In this document: one piece after another, positions 1 to 8,652 of the stretch
Position numbering within the stretch: position 1 is the stretch's first letter
Layout: each line of letters opens with the position of its first letter
Source of the DNA: a virus
Reading direction: 5' to 3' (one strand)
Length of the DNA stretch: 20,145 nucleotides
IMG/VR virus record: IMGVR_UViG_3300007734_000429
Span: 1-20,145 of that record
Made by a program: the position numbers and the translations under genes
Notes under the pieces: generated by a model
The model's input: the letters and a program-made list of their open reading frames with translations, nothing else
What the model was told of the DNA's origin: nothing
Databases searched by the model: none

Positions 1-253
1 GTGGTTGTCTCCAAGGGCTTCTAATACGATCTTCTTCTGTTATTGGAATTGCCTCTTCGCGCGGAGCGTCTGGGATAGGAACATCTGCCAAAAAATTAGA
101 CCACGTTGATGTGTTTTGTTCATCTTTTGGGGTTGTTTTGTAAACTTGAGCTTTATTGTAAAGTTTAGATGATTCATTATTAATTTCCTGCATTGTCATT
201 CCGTCGGGAAAATTAACAGCCCCAACGTCAGGTATGTTTACGGTTTGCGGCAT
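1..253 (-). CDS. Partial phage virion protein, N-terminus only
   Basis: Open from an ATG at 253 to the window edge, giving 84 residues with no stop, so the C-terminus lies outside the window. The first residues read MPQTVNIPDVGAVNFPDGMT and are followed by MQEINNESSKLYNK. From family knowledge, a short VNIPxVGxVxFPDxM module followed by a helix is common at the N-terminus of phage internal virion proteins and other large structural proteins of short-tailed phages. The remainder visible here is polar and acidic, with no catalytic motif. It begins 23 bases after the stop of the preceding gene in an AT-rich gap with no clear Shine-Dalgarno sequence. Its place at the end of the ejection-protein genes makes a large internal virion protein the best guess, but the diagnostic part is missing. 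Confidence 0.7.
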   Translation of the reverse strand, partial: MPQTVNIPDVGAVNFPDGMTMQEINNESSKLYNKAQVYKTTPKDEQNTSTWSNFLADVPIPDAPREEAIPITEEDRIRSPWRQP

Positions 254-276
254 GAATTATTTTATTTAGATTGTTT

Positions 277-1587
277 TTATCGTTTAGGTGTGGGATTAAA
301 ATTGAAACTTCCGTTTGCGCCCGGTGTTAAATTACCAGCTCCAAACGGAATAGCATTGGTAGGATTAGTAATGTCTGGAGGGACATTATTGTTACCAATA
401 CTCTTCCACTGATTTATTACTCTTTGCTGATTTTCATATTGTTCTTTCTGGGCTTTTATTGCCTGTGGATCTGTTAATTGACCTGCCAGTGCCGTTGTAA
501 AGGGATTACCAATTGAACTTGGTTGAATAAGGTGTCCAGTGTCAAGGTCTCTCCACATGTTTGGCATTACTTCTCCGGCAATAGTATAAGCTTGAACAAA
601 ATTTCCTTTGCTTTTTGGCGATATTTCTGTCTGTGTTCCGTTAAAAAATAAATATTTCTTGCCGTCAAGTGTTTTTACCTCAGGCATATTCCTGTCAAAA
701 TTTTGTGCAATTGATAACATTTTGCCTCTTACGTCCCAAGGAACAGGAGTTTTTATGCCGTCAAGAATTCTTGTATAATATGTAGTTTGTGATTCGCCTG
801 ACTTTTGAGGATTTGACGCAAGTTCTTTGGAAAGTGTATTGCCTGAATCAATTTCGTTAATAAGTTGTTTGGATTGTTCTTCGGCATTTTTAAAAGAAAT
901 TTTCCACATAGAATTATGTTGTTGATTTTGTTCTTTTTTGGATTCTCGATCAAATTTTGAATTAGCAATGTTTTCTTCAACACTTTTTGTTTGATTGATC
1001 ATTCCTTGGGTTTCTAAACCAACTCTAAGCCTAGCTACTTCATTAGCTTGTTGCGCATTTATTCTAGCTTGCTCAGCCGCAGTTTTATTTGCTTCAATAT
1101 TTGCCGTTAAGCCTGCTTTGCTTAAATTAATTTGTTCCTGTTGAAAATCTACAGCTTGTTGTTCTTTCTTTTTTGTGTCGTAAACGCCTAAGCTGTGAGT
1201 AAGTCCAAGTATTTCAGGGGTGCTAGCTTTTCCATCTTGAAATTTTTTCCAAGTTTTTTCCCCAACAACATTCATGATGTCTTTTTGTCGGTCTTGGACT
1301 TGCCCCAAATACCTGTCTCTTACCATTTCGTCCTGTTGTCCTGCTTGACGTTGAGGCAAATTGCTTAGCCCTAAATATTGAGCAACGGCTCCTTCCGCAG
1401 CAGCTTGTGCTCCAGCTTTTTCTTCCTTGTTTTTGTAATATTTGCCAATTCCTTCAGCAATAGCATTGCCAGCAGACTCAAGACCAGCCCCAATATTGCG
1501 ACCAGGTTGCATCAAGGCATTCAAATAACCTTCAGGCAATGCCGCACCAGTGCCTCTATACGGAGCAGAGTAATTATATTCGCCCAT
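277..1587 (-). CDS. Putative internal virion (ejection) protein, 436 aa
   Basis: A 436-residue soluble protein with no signal peptide or membrane segment. The N-terminus (MGEYNYSAPYRGTGAALPEG) is followed by a glycine/alanine stretch (residues about 25-50). A long helical region rich in Gln, Glu, Lys and Ala follows (about 60-250), probably coiled coil. The C-terminal third is less helical and ends in an Asn/Pro/Gly-rich tail (NPTPKR). No enzyme motif is visible. It lies between a 294-residue protein of the phage internal-protein type and the partial virion gene. That is the position of ejection proteins in short-tailed phages, so the role is inferred from context and composition rather than motif. 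The ATG at 1587 is preceded by AATATGATATATT, with no Shine-Dalgarno sequence, 12 bases after the upstream stop. Confidence 0.6.
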   Translation of the reverse strand: MGEYNYSAPYRGTGAALPEGYLNALMQPGRNIGAGLESAGNAIAEGIGKYYKNKEEKAGAQAAAEGAVAQYLGLSNLPQRQAGQQDEMVRDRYLGQVQDRQKDIMNVVGEKTWKKFQDGKASTPEILGLTHSLGVYDTKKKEQQAVDFQQEQINLSKAGLTANIEANKTAAEQARINAQQANEVARLRVGLETQGMINQTKSVEENIANSKFDRESKKEQNQQHNSMWKISFKNAEEQSKQLINEIDSGNTLSKELASNPQKSGESQTTYYTRILDGIKTPVPWDVRGKMLSIAQNFDRNMPEVKTLDGKKYLFFNGTQTEISPKSKGNFVQAYTIAGEVMPNMWRDLDTGHLIQPSSIGNPFTTALAGQLTDPQAIKAQKEQYENQQRVINQWKSIGNNNVPPDITNPTNAIPFGAGNLTPGANGSFNFNPTPKR

Positions 1588-1599
1588 AATATATCATAT

Positions 1600-2448
1600 T
1601 TACTTGAACAATCCAGAAACAAATCCACCAGCAGGCGCACCAAGGAAACCGCCAGCAATTTTTCCAATTCCACCAATTATTCCACCTGTTAAAGCAGAAC
1701 TGTTAGCAGCACTAGCAGTGTTTGCCGCAAGTTGTCCTTGGTAATTTTGATTGTAAATGTCTCCTGCATATTGAGATTCAGGGTTAAACAATTGTCCAGG
1801 ATTAAACGATTTAGACGCTCCGGCAAACCCTCCAGTCATACCAAACGATTGGCTAGGACGACCTAAAACTTGTTGGAACACATCTCCATACAATGCTTGA
1901 GACGCACCCATTGCCCCCGTAGCGTATTGCGCTCGTTGTTGTTGCACTCCACTGCCAGCATATGCACTATTAAGAGCTTCTAACATAGCTCCAGAGGCTT
2001 GTCCATTCATACCCCTAGCTTGCAAGCCTGCTCGTGTTTGTTGTTGAACCATGCGCTGTTGATCTGGTGTTAATGCGCTACCTGCCATCATTCCAGAATT
2101 AGCTTGTTGAAGCATTGAATCAACAATTGACGCTTGCATTGGATTTGCTCTTCGTGCCGCTGCCATTGCTTCTGGCCCCAGTCTTGAAATGTCCGCAATG
2201 TCTGAACTTCTAGATTGTGATCGAACTTGAGATTCAACTTGTCCTAATTGCGGAGCATAAAGGTTATACATCTCCATCATTCCAGGAGCAGCTTGTCTCA
2301 TCAAATCCATTTGAAGCTGTTGGTATAATGGAGCGTATTTCAACTCTCCAGCATAACGCTGTGGAGCTAACTCAAGTTGCGCTCTAAGCGTGTCCCTTGT
2401 TTCACCGTAATAATCTCTTGGCGGCGGTGCTTCTACTTTAGTTCCCAT
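1600..2448 (-). CDS. Putative internal virion / DNA-ejection protein with membrane-active C-terminus
   Basis: 282 residues from the ATG at 2448 (MGTKVEAPPPRDYYGETRDT). An upstream in-frame start at 2484 would lie inside the preceding gene. The chosen ATG is one base after that gene's TAA and has AGGA six bases upstream. The middle is helical and rich in Gln, Ala and Met, with AAPGMMEMYNLYAPQLGQVE, then DIADISRLGPEAMAAARRANP and LTPDQQRMVQQQTRAGLQARG. I associate this pattern with a family of virion proteins in short-tailed phages of Gram-negative bacteria. The last 30 residues are a Gly/Ala/Ile/Phe-rich segment with a single lysine (GGIIGGIGKIAGGFLGAPAG onward), resembling membrane-inserting peptides. 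Ejection through the cell envelope is an inference from this tail and from the neighbours. Confidence 0.6.
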   Translation of the reverse strand: MGTKVEAPPPRDYYGETRDTLRAQLELAPQRYAGELKYAPLYQQLQMDLMRQAAPGMMEMYNLYAPQLGQVESQVRSQSRSSDIADISRLGPEAMAAARRANPMQASIVDSMLQQANSGMMAGSALTPDQQRMVQQQTRAGLQARGMNGQASGAMLEALNSAYAGSGVQQQRAQYATGAMGASQALYGDVFQQVLGRPSQSFGMTGGFAGASKSFNPGQLFNPESQYAGDIYNQNYQGQLAANTASAANSSALTGGIIGGIGKIAGGFLGAPAGGFVSGLFK

Positions 2449-2449
2449 A

Positions 2450-2851
2450 TTATTTCCTAGCTTTTTTATAAACCGACATAACATTTTTGTAACGTCTCAT
2501 AGAACCATTTCTCATTCCAACAGATGGCATAACTGCTGATTGAGGATGAGCCAAAAAGAATGTTGCGGCAACAGCCATTGCGTCATTAGGAGAATTGGCA
2601 GCAAATTGATCCCAATACCAATACTTACCATTAGGATCAGTTTTCTGCCAATTAAAATTTACCATCTCTGTGCTATCTTGTTGCCATCCAACAAGGACTG
2701 CACTTACTTCCATTGTCATTAAATTACATACACATTTTAACGTCTTTTGTTCCATGTGGAACATTACGTAATCTTCAAGAGCTTCATCTGTCCAACCAAC
2801 AAAACCTAACGGAAGCTTTTTACGAAGATATTCTGATATGATTTTTATCAT
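2450..2851 (-). CDS. Conserved-looking phage protein of unknown function, 133 aa
   Basis: 133 residues, compact and mixed alpha/beta, with many Trp and Met residues (GFVGWTDEAL, VLVGWQQDS, KYWYWDQFAANSP) and a basic C-terminus (RNGSMRRYKNVMSVYKKARK). It begins with an ATGA overlap with the stop of the preceding fibre-like gene, so translation is probably coupled. T7-like phages have a small GNAT-like protein (gp13) between the tail hub and the large internal proteins. This protein has a similar size and position, and the alternation of strands and helices would allow a GNAT-type fold. I cannot identify the acetyl-CoA binding motif, so that link is only a suggestion. No membrane segment is seen. 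Confidence 0.65.
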   Translation of the reverse strand: MIKIISEYLRKKLPLGFVGWTDEALEDYVMFHMEQKTLKCVCNLMTMEVSAVLVGWQQDSTEMVNFNWQKTDPNGKYWYWDQFAANSPNDAMAVAATFFLAHPQSAVMPSVGMRNGSMRRYKNVMSVYKKARK

Positions 2852-3642
2852 ACAGGAAGTTCTTCTAACGTAATAGCTGGAAGGCTAAAATTTATAAAAT
2901 GTGAATTATACGGATAAATACTGTCTGGCTCCGCAAAAACTCCCACTGCATATTTTAATTCTAAAACAGTGTCTGCATACCCAGTCCTTAAAAACCAACT
3001 ATACGTGTATTTGCCTAAATCACTTGCGTTGTCAATATACTCAATTGCTAAATTGGTACTCCCTTTAGAAACTGCTAAAATGCCAGATCTTAAAAATTTA
3101 GAGTCATTTCCTGAGCTTCCAATTTCAGTAGTATTATTGTTAAATGTTCTTTTTAACACAATGCTGCAGCCATCATAACTTGTGTAAAAGTCAAAATTTG
3201 CGTTAATTAAAATTTTAGAGTTGTTGCGAATTGTGGTTATTGATGAATATAACTCAATTAACGGATATTCGCTGTAACTTATGTTACTTCCACTAGTGTG
3301 TGTAATTTGATCAGCTTTAATTTGAACAATATTTGGTTTCCAATATATATTTGAAACATCAGTGTAAATTCCAGAACTTGCAGCAAGAAAAGCATTGGTA
3401 ATTCCACCAGTTCCTCTTCCAATAACAGAGTTTGCATTTATTGTTGCAATTTTTGGCAATGTAATATTAGTGTCAATAATATCAGTTGTAACAATGGAAC
3501 TTTTTGACAATATTAATGACCCTGAATCAATTGATCCAACAACGCTAACACTTGGTTGAGCAATTAAATTAAGTAATGCTGCGTCAACTTTAACATTATC
3601 GCTTATTTGAATACCTGGAGCTACTGTTACAAAAAGTGGCAT
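2848..3642 (-). CDS. Tail fibre-like protein B (paralogue of the upstream gene), 264 aa
   Basis: 264 residues. The first 108 align without gaps to the neighbouring 255-residue protein, with about 80 of 108 identical by my count. This shared stem contains NLIAQPSVSVVGS, then TLPKIATINANSVIGRGTGG. The latter matches a recurrent motif in phage tail fibres (LxKIAxxSVxGRxxxGxG). The C-terminal half (about 110-264) is beta-rich and differs strongly from the paralogue, but keeps an LKR..TEIGS segment, a YIDNAS..KYTYS segment and the terminal ITLEELPV. That layout resembles C1q/TNF-like jelly-roll tips of fibres. A receptor-binding role is an inference. The ATG at 3642 follows the upstream TAA by three bases (TAAATTATG), with no Shine-Dalgarno sequence. 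Confidence 0.75.
   Translation of the reverse strand: MPLFVTVAPGIQISDNVKVDAALLNLIAQPSVSVVGSIDSGSLILSKSSIVTTDIIDTNITLPKIATINANSVIGRGTGGITNAFLAASSGIYTDVSNIYWKPNIVQIKADQITHTSGSNISYSEYPLIELYSSITTIRNNSKILINANFDFYTSYDGCSIVLKRTFNNNTTEIGSSGNDSKFLRSGILAVSKGSTNLAIEYIDNASDLGKYTYSWFLRTGYADTVLELKYAVGVFAEPDSIYPYNSHFINFSLPAITLEELPV
3533..3587 (-). repeat. 55-base identical repeat in fibre-like gene B
   Basis: Identical to 4304-4358 and in the same orientation. It lies in the shared stem of the two fibre-like paralogues (encodes the LNLIAQPSVSVVGS region). The wider homologous block covers the first 108 codons of both genes. Confidence 0.85.
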
Positions 3643-3645
3643 AAT

Positions 3646-4413
3646 TTACGTTGGCATTTCTTGCAATATAATAGACGACATTCCAAGAGAAATACCACTT
3701 CCAGTTAAATCCAATCTATTTTTGCCTATGCAATATTGAGCACCAGAAGCAAGAGTATATGTATATATAGAAAGAGAATACGTGTGTGTTGCAATTGATC
3801 CAGGCGCATCAAGATAATGTATTTTTATTTGACTAGTCCCTAAAGGTGCTGAAGCAATTCCGTAAGTAGCATTTGTGTAATTCAAATTATTGGCAGCACT
3901 TCCAATTTCAGTTCCATTTCTTTTTAATATAAAACTTAATCCGGTAGGGTTATCTGTAACCATTGTAATTACGCATCTTATTAAAACATTGCTTGTTCTT
4001 GTTGTTGTTATTGGGCAATTAAATGATGTTAGGACTGTTGGAGATGTCCTAAGAGTTGAAATGGTAGCAGCGGCAGTTGGAGCAACTTGAATTTGAACAA
4101 TATTTGGTTTCCAATATATACTTGAAGCATCAGTGTAAATTCCAGAACTTGCAGCAAGAAAAGCATTGCTAATTCCACCAGTTCCCATTCCAATAACAGA
4201 GTTTGCTGTAGCAAGTTCAATTTTTGGCAATGTAATATTAGCGTCAATAATGCTAGAAGTTCCAATAGACCCCGCTCCTAATGTTATTGATCCACCGTCA
4301 ACTGATCCAACAACGCTAACACTTGGTTGAGCAATTAAATTAAGTAATGCTGCGTCAATTAACGTGTTGTTATTTACTTGAACTCCGGGAACTACTGTTG
4401 CAAAAAGTGGCAT
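3646..4413 (-). CDS. Tail fibre-like protein A (paralogue of the downstream gene), 255 aa
   Basis: 255 residues. An N-terminal stem (1-108) carries the repeated-looking segments DGGSITLGAGSIGTSSIIDA and NSVIGMGTGGISNAFLAASS, shared with the next gene. The C-terminal domain (about 110-255) is Thr/Ser/Ile-rich and beta-predicted, with LKRNGTEIGSAA, IHYLDAPGSIATHTYSLSIY and the final SSIILQEMPT. These features fit a trimeric fibre stem plus a jelly-roll tip. There are no enzyme motifs. It follows the tail hub gene by three bases (TAATTTATG), with no Shine-Dalgarno sequence. Its place right after the hub supports a role as a tail-attached adhesin. That it binds a host receptor is inferred and not shown by the sequence. 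Confidence 0.75.
   Translation of the reverse strand: MPLFATVVPGVQVNNNTLIDAALLNLIAQPSVSVVGSVDGGSITLGAGSIGTSSIIDANITLPKIELATANSVIGMGTGGISNAFLAASSGIYTDASSIYWKPNIVQIQVAPTAAATISTLRTSPTVLTSFNCPITTTRTSNVLIRCVITMVTDNPTGLSFILKRNGTEIGSAANNLNYTNATYGIASAPLGTSQIKIHYLDAPGSIATHTYSLSIYTYTLASGAQYCIGKNRLDLTGSGISLGMSSIILQEMPT
4304..4358 (-). repeat. 55-base identical repeat in fibre-like gene A
   Basis: Partner of 3533-3587. Together the stem regions could serve as a recombination platform for exchanging fibre tips. Confidence 0.85.
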
Positions 4414-4416
4414 AAA

Positions 4417-7400
4417 TTAAGAATCTATTTTTCCAAACAATCTAAAAGGAACTCCACGCACTTCGCAAGCTAAAACATCAACGCTTCCTGTTGTGGTGAT
4501 TAGCTTTAATTGAATGCTAGCACTATGTTTTTTTAATCTCGCTTTGTGCAAAAACGATTGTTTAATTTTTAATTTTAAACCGTTTAACCCAAGCTTTAAC
4601 CGATTGGCCCCTGTTGTTAACGAAACAGAATAATCTTCTCTGTAAGGGTTTAAAAAATCATCTTTTGAATTACTAACATCATAATCGCTTGTTCCGTATG
4701 TTAAATATTTTATTTTATTTCTTGTTTCTGGAACAAGTGTTATTTTTTGAATTTCGTTTACTCCGTCAAACAATGCTTCAATGCTGTAAGTTGGATTATT
4801 TGTTAATAGTTCAATACTTACATCTGTCCACTGTTTATAAGCAAGTGTTTTTCCTGAATAGCCTCTAAACTCAACAAGTGTTGCAATTTCTTTTGTGGTT
4901 CCATTAGAAGCCCTATCTACAAGCGATTCCGAATCAAAATATCTAATAAACCCTGCAGAATCAACCCACGCCAAACAATTTTTTTTGTTAATCAATAGTT
5001 TTACCCAGTATTTAGGAATAAGCATATCGCCTTCCCAATATCCTTCCCATTCTTTTAACACAAAATTAAAAACAACAGTTCTAGTGTTTAACCCTTTTAA
5101 AGACGCATTACTTGACAATATTGGAATAGATAAAAAATATCTATTTTCAAAATAAATGCCGCTTGAATTTGAGGCTTTTTGTGGATCTATATCTTTTATA
5201 ATTTCTTCAATTTTTGTAGATAGCGGCATTGTTACAGATTGAGATATTCCAAATTCTGTTTGCTTTAATGAAACAATACCACGTTGCGATAAAAATAAAA
5301 CATCTGATCCTGTTCCAGCAATAGAAAGTGGTGCAACGCATCCATATTCACGAGTTATTTCCGTTAAAACAACTTGCGACAAATCACCTTGAATGTTTGA
5401 AATTGAAAAAATTGATTTTTCTTTAAATATAATTATTGTTGTTGTGTTAAACGGATAAATAGCAACAACATTATCTGATCCAACATTGCTTAATTTAAAC
5501 ACTGAAAGAACTGGAGAATAATGCAATGGGTCTAAAATGTCACTTACTGCCAAATTGTCAGGCCCAAACAAAACTAGCAACCTTCCTTGAAAATAAATTC
5601 CGTCTCTGCCTGTTGGAACTGGCTGAGCATTTGCTCCAAATTTTTTAATTGTTGCAATAACTTGTTGGGTTCCCTTAATGTCAATAAGAGAATTAGGCAT
5701 TTCAAAAACTAAAGGGCTAGCTGATGTTAAAGAACCAGAAACTGAAGCAACTTTTCCGTCACTTATAACAGATGTTAATACCGTTAAAGTTGTATCTGTA
5801 GTAAGATTTCCAGCTCTAATTGCTGGAGGTGAAGTATATCCGCTTCCAGCTTTTAAAACTTTTACAGAATAATTTGACTCTAAAGTTCCTAATGCCCTTG
5901 AGCTTTTAGTTAATGAATCTTCTTGGGCTGATGTTCCAGTCCTGTTTTTGTAAAGACTTAGAGTATTGGAATCAATTGGATAAACGTAAAATGTATAATC
6001 AGATGTAATTTGTAAATCGTCTAACGCATCATCATTGTCAAAACCGTGCCAAAATTCAATGCCTGAAACATTTGAAATAACAACTTTGTCTCCAGCAACA
6101 AATCCGTGATTTGTAACAGTTATTGTGTCTAAAGCAGCATCATATTGACTAATATAATTGGATGCAGGAATACGTTTAAACCCTTGTATTAAAGACGATC
6201 CTGTTACTGTTTGATCAAATGGTTGCATCATGATTGGAGGTGCATCGTTTTCCCAATCATCTACACGTTCGTTAATAGAAGACACTGAAGAATTTTTTTG
6301 AAGTTCAAAAAAATAATTATTGGAAGACACTGTTGAACTGGCTTTAAAAATTAAAGCACTTGTTTGAGACCTGGCATTTGCAGCCGTAGAATGCAGAGAT
6401 ATTCGATTTCCTTGAACATTTGCATAAAATGTTGATATGGAGCTAGCCAAACTTAACGTGCAGTTACCATTTGTTAATCCAGTAATAGCAGATCCACCTT
6501 GCGACAACGATAAACTAAACGTGTCAACATTTGTAAGCAATACAAAATAATTATACCCAACAGTTATTCCAGATCCTGTATACGTTATTATTACAACTCT
6601 ATCTCCAGCAGCAAATCCATGTGCAATTTTTGTAAAAACAGAATTTGAAGATATTACTGCTGTTATGTTTTTATATTCCCACAAAGCTTTTGAATTGCCT
6701 ACTTGCCCAACAGATACTAAATCACCAGTTTCAAAATCTGCCAATGTGTTTAATTTAATATAACCACGTTGAAACGTAACTGGATTTGAAGATAGGTTTA
6801 AAGAGAGATTATAAAAAAAAGCTGAAGTTGGGTTTGCTGTTGTTGATAAATAAAAAGCATTGGAATCTGAAACAGTTACATAATACAAGGTGTTTGCAGC
6901 TACAGGGTTATTTGTTCCAGAAATTGCAACATTTGAATAAATAAAGTCACCAGTTTTAAGTCCGTGATTTGTTGAAGAAAATATTGTAATAAAAAGAGTT
7001 GTGTTATGTGAAACAAAAGTAACTTTTACAGCACCAGCTTCTCCGTTAAAATATGAACGCAAATTTCCAGGTCTCAACAACACAATACTTTCAGCGCATT
7101 GAATAAATTTAACATTGTCGTAAAAATCATATCCGTTTGTTGTTATTTCGTATGGAGGTTGTGAAGGTGAAACAAAAAAAATTCGACCATTTCCACCGTC
7201 ACTTCTGGCTTCATTTACGGCAATTAAAAGACCATCAGTATCATTTGGCGAATAATTATATGGCAAAACGCCTACAATATCAGAAAACCCAACTGTTGAA
7301 TTATAGGTAGCAAGGGAGGTGGTTGTTGAAGAAATTGGCATTAATGTACTTTTGTCTATTACTAAAGTAGTTCCATTATCTGAAACAACGCGAGTTCCAG

Positions 7401-7740
7401 ATTGAATTATTAAATTAGCAGTAGAAGTAGTTCCAAAACGCCATGAAACATCTCCAGTTATAATCCTGTTTGCGGCATGAGGGTAAAGTGTTGCAGAAGC
7501 TCTGGTAAGTGTTTTAACATTAGTAGAAGCTGAGTTAAAATTTCCAGCTACATTTTCTCCCCATACACCACCCCAAACTGGCTCAATAATTCCCCAACGA
7601 TTTGTAATTGCATTGTTATCAAAAATACGATTTACAGCATTTGAAACATATCCGCTTGGAATTAAATGAGGAGCAAGTTTAGAATTAACCCCAACAAAAG
7701 CATTGTCTCCGTCAACTGTTTGCAAAAGATTTGCTGGCAT
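4417..7740 (-). CDS. Large tail hub protein, gp12-like, with FCCH-like insert repeats
   Basis: 1107 residues, the largest protein here. The N-terminus (DGDNAFVGVNSKLAPHLIPS, then GYVSNAVNRIFDN..NRWGI) matches the opening of short-tailed phage hub proteins related to T7 gp12. Residues about 710-900 look like beta-propeller blades: GRLLVLFGPDNLAVSDILDP, IIIFKEKSIFSISNIQGDLS, then REYGCVAPLSIAGTGSDVLF and LSQRGIVSL. Between these lie at least three HGxxxGDxVxx modules (about 248-300, 365-412, 537-598), each ending in a DxNxFxLS-like strand. They resemble the E1 FCCH-type beta domains known from phage tail proteins. A GSGYTSPPAI motif is near 632-641. The gene sits directly after a gp11-like adaptor, as in T7 (11 then 12). 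It would form the lower tail and the DNA channel. The start follows AACAGGTAATAT, a weak AGG site. Confidence 0.8.
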   Translation of the reverse strand: MPANLLQTVDGDNAFVGVNSKLAPHLIPSGYVSNAVNRIFDNNAITNRWGIIEPVWGGVWGENVAGNFNSASTNVKTLTRASATLYPHAANRIITGDVSWRFGTTSTANLIIQSGTRVVSDNGTTLVIDKSTLMPISSTTTSLATYNSTVGFSDIVGVLPYNYSPNDTDGLLIAVNEARSDGGNGRIFFVSPSQPPYEITTNGYDFYDNVKFIQCAESIVLLRPGNLRSYFNGEAGAVKVTFVSHNTTLFITIFSSTNHGLKTGDFIYSNVAISGTNNPVAANTLYYVTVSDSNAFYLSTTANPTSAFFYNLSLNLSSNPVTFQRGYIKLNTLADFETGDLVSVGQVGNSKALWEYKNITAVISSNSVFTKIAHGFAAGDRVVIITYTGSGITVGYNYFVLLTNVDTFSLSLSQGGSAITGLTNGNCTLSLASSISTFYANVQGNRISLHSTAANARSQTSALIFKASSTVSSNNYFFELQKNSSVSSINERVDDWENDAPPIMMQPFDQTVTGSSLIQGFKRIPASNYISQYDAALDTITVTNHGFVAGDKVVISNVSGIEFWHGFDNDDALDDLQITSDYTFYVYPIDSNTLSLYKNRTGTSAQEDSLTKSSRALGTLESNYSVKVLKAGSGYTSPPAIRAGNLTTDTTLTVLTSVISDGKVASVSGSLTSASPLVFEMPNSLIDIKGTQQVIATIKKFGANAQPVPTGRDGIYFQGRLLVLFGPDNLAVSDILDPLHYSPVLSVFKLSNVGSDNVVAIYPFNTTTIIIFKEKSIFSISNIQGDLSQVVLTEITREYGCVAPLSIAGTGSDVLFLSQRGIVSLKQTEFGISQSVTMPLSTKIEEIIKDIDPQKASNSSGIYFENRYFLSIPILSSNASLKGLNTRTVVFNFVLKEWEGYWEGDMLIPKYWVKLLINKKNCLAWVDSAGFIRYFDSESLVDRASNGTTKEIATLVEFRGYSGKTLAYKQWTDVSIELLTNNPTYSIEALFDGVNEIQKITLVPETRNKIKYLTYGTSDYDVSNSKDDFLNPYREDYSVSLTTGANRLKLGLNGLKLKIKQSFLHKARLKKHSASIQLKLITTTGSVDVLACEVRGVPFRLFGKIDS

Positions 7741-7743
7741 ATA

Positions 7744-8652
7744 TTACCTGTTAAACACTTCAATTTGATTAAATGCAGGGCTTTCTCTTACTGTTTTGTT
7801 TACTTCTTCAACAAGAACGGCAGCAGCAGCGTTTGTAAATTCAATACCCATTTCAATTTTTCCGTCAACCGTTAACATTTTACCACCTGCAAAATATGTG
7901 CAATAATTAGAAAAACGATAAGGAATAGTTGTAACAGCATAACCAAGATCAGTAATTAAAGGTGGAGATTGTGTTCGTTTTAACCACACATAAGGAATTT
8001 CGTCGTCAACTACAATTCCTTCACTTGTGTAAGAATAATTAACATTTGTATCTGTAACTAAAAGGCGAGGGTCAAAATGAGTAATGCTTAAAACTTCACC
8101 TATTTCATTTGTTCTTACTACTCCTTGAGCGTCATGAGTTAAACTTAAAGTTCTGTAAAACGGAATTAAAACAGACCAATAAGTTGGGTTACTAGGATAA
8201 TTTCCACCGCCAGTTGCGAGAACACATTGGTAGTAAAGTTCCGTTGGTGCATAAAATACTACATTGCCCGCAATATATGCTGATGCATTGCTATAATTTG
8301 AAGCATTAGTCCATTCGTTTTTAGCTTCAGCCCATTTACTGGCATTTAAAATGCCGTTTGTTGCAGGGTCAATACCGCTTCCACTAGTTCCTACACGCTG
8401 GTAATATTTTGCTTCAGTTGTAAAATAAACAAAGTTACCAACATTGTAATTTGTAGCATTGCCATAAGGTGAAGCAAAATATTCCTTGGAATACTCACGC
8501 ATTTCAGGCCAATCATAAAACTCCCAAGCTTGACGCAATGCTAGTCCAATATATGTTCTAAACATCGCAGATTCTTCAACTGTTGGTGGGTAAACACGCC
8601 CAGTTAATTCACACGATTGCTGTAATACCGTACTGTAAAGAGATGTTCTCAT
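7744..8652 (-). CDS. Head-tail adaptor-like protein, copy 2, with chitin-binding-like repeats
   Basis: 302 residues. The N-terminal helical part (LQQSCELTGRVYPPTVEESA, then LRQAWEFYDWPEMREYS) and the C-terminal helical part (IPYRFSNYCTYFAGGKMLTV, DGKIEMGIEF, AAAAVLVEEVNK) together resemble a T7 gp11-type tubular adaptor of about 190 residues. Between them are two tandem modules, YNVGNFVYFTTEAKYYQ (about 69-85) and YIAGNVVFYAPTELYYQ, with the Y-x-x-G-x-x-V-x(6)-YY pattern of CBM5/12 (ChtBD3) sugar-binding modules. It immediately precedes the gp12-like hub, the usual place for a gp11-like protein. It is a paralogue of the gene at 9994-9122. Its ATG overlaps the TGA of the lipoprotein gene (ATGA). 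The adaptor role is inferred from order and shape. Confidence 0.75.
   Translation of the reverse strand: MRTSLYSTVLQQSCELTGRVYPPTVEESAMFRTYIGLALRQAWEFYDWPEMREYSKEYFASPYGNATNYNVGNFVYFTTEAKYYQRVGTSGSGIDPATNGILNASKWAEAKNEWTNASNYSNASAYIAGNVVFYAPTELYYQCVLATGGGNYPSNPTYWSVLIPFYRTLSLTHDAQGVVRTNEIGEVLSITHFDPRLLVTDTNVNYSYTSEGIVVDDEIPYVWLKRTQSPPLITDLGYAVTTIPYRFSNYCTYFAGGKMLTVDGKIEMGIEFTNAAAAVLVEEVNKTVRESPAFNQIEVFNR
8489..8637 (-). repeat. 149-base direct repeat, copy in adaptor gene 2
   Basis: This stretch encodes residues of the N-terminal helical part of the adaptor-like protein. It matches 9828-9976 at 146 of 149 positions. The three differences are all A/G transitions on the coding strand; two are silent and one changes Val to Ile. 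It indicates a recent duplication or gene conversion. Confidence 0.9.

Noticed and set aside
2449-2484. Upstream ATG for the 282-residue internal protein
   Set aside because: It would overlap the preceding gene by 35 bases, and the added residues look unlike the family start. The ATG at 2448 has an AGGA site and sits right after the previous stop.
2450-2851. Firm GNAT acetyltransferase call
   Set aside because: Size and position recall T7 gp13, but I see no acetyl-CoA binding motif, so it was left as unknown.
2848-4413. Phase-variation invertible region between the two fibre genes
   Set aside because: The repeats are direct, not inverted, and no invertase gene is present.
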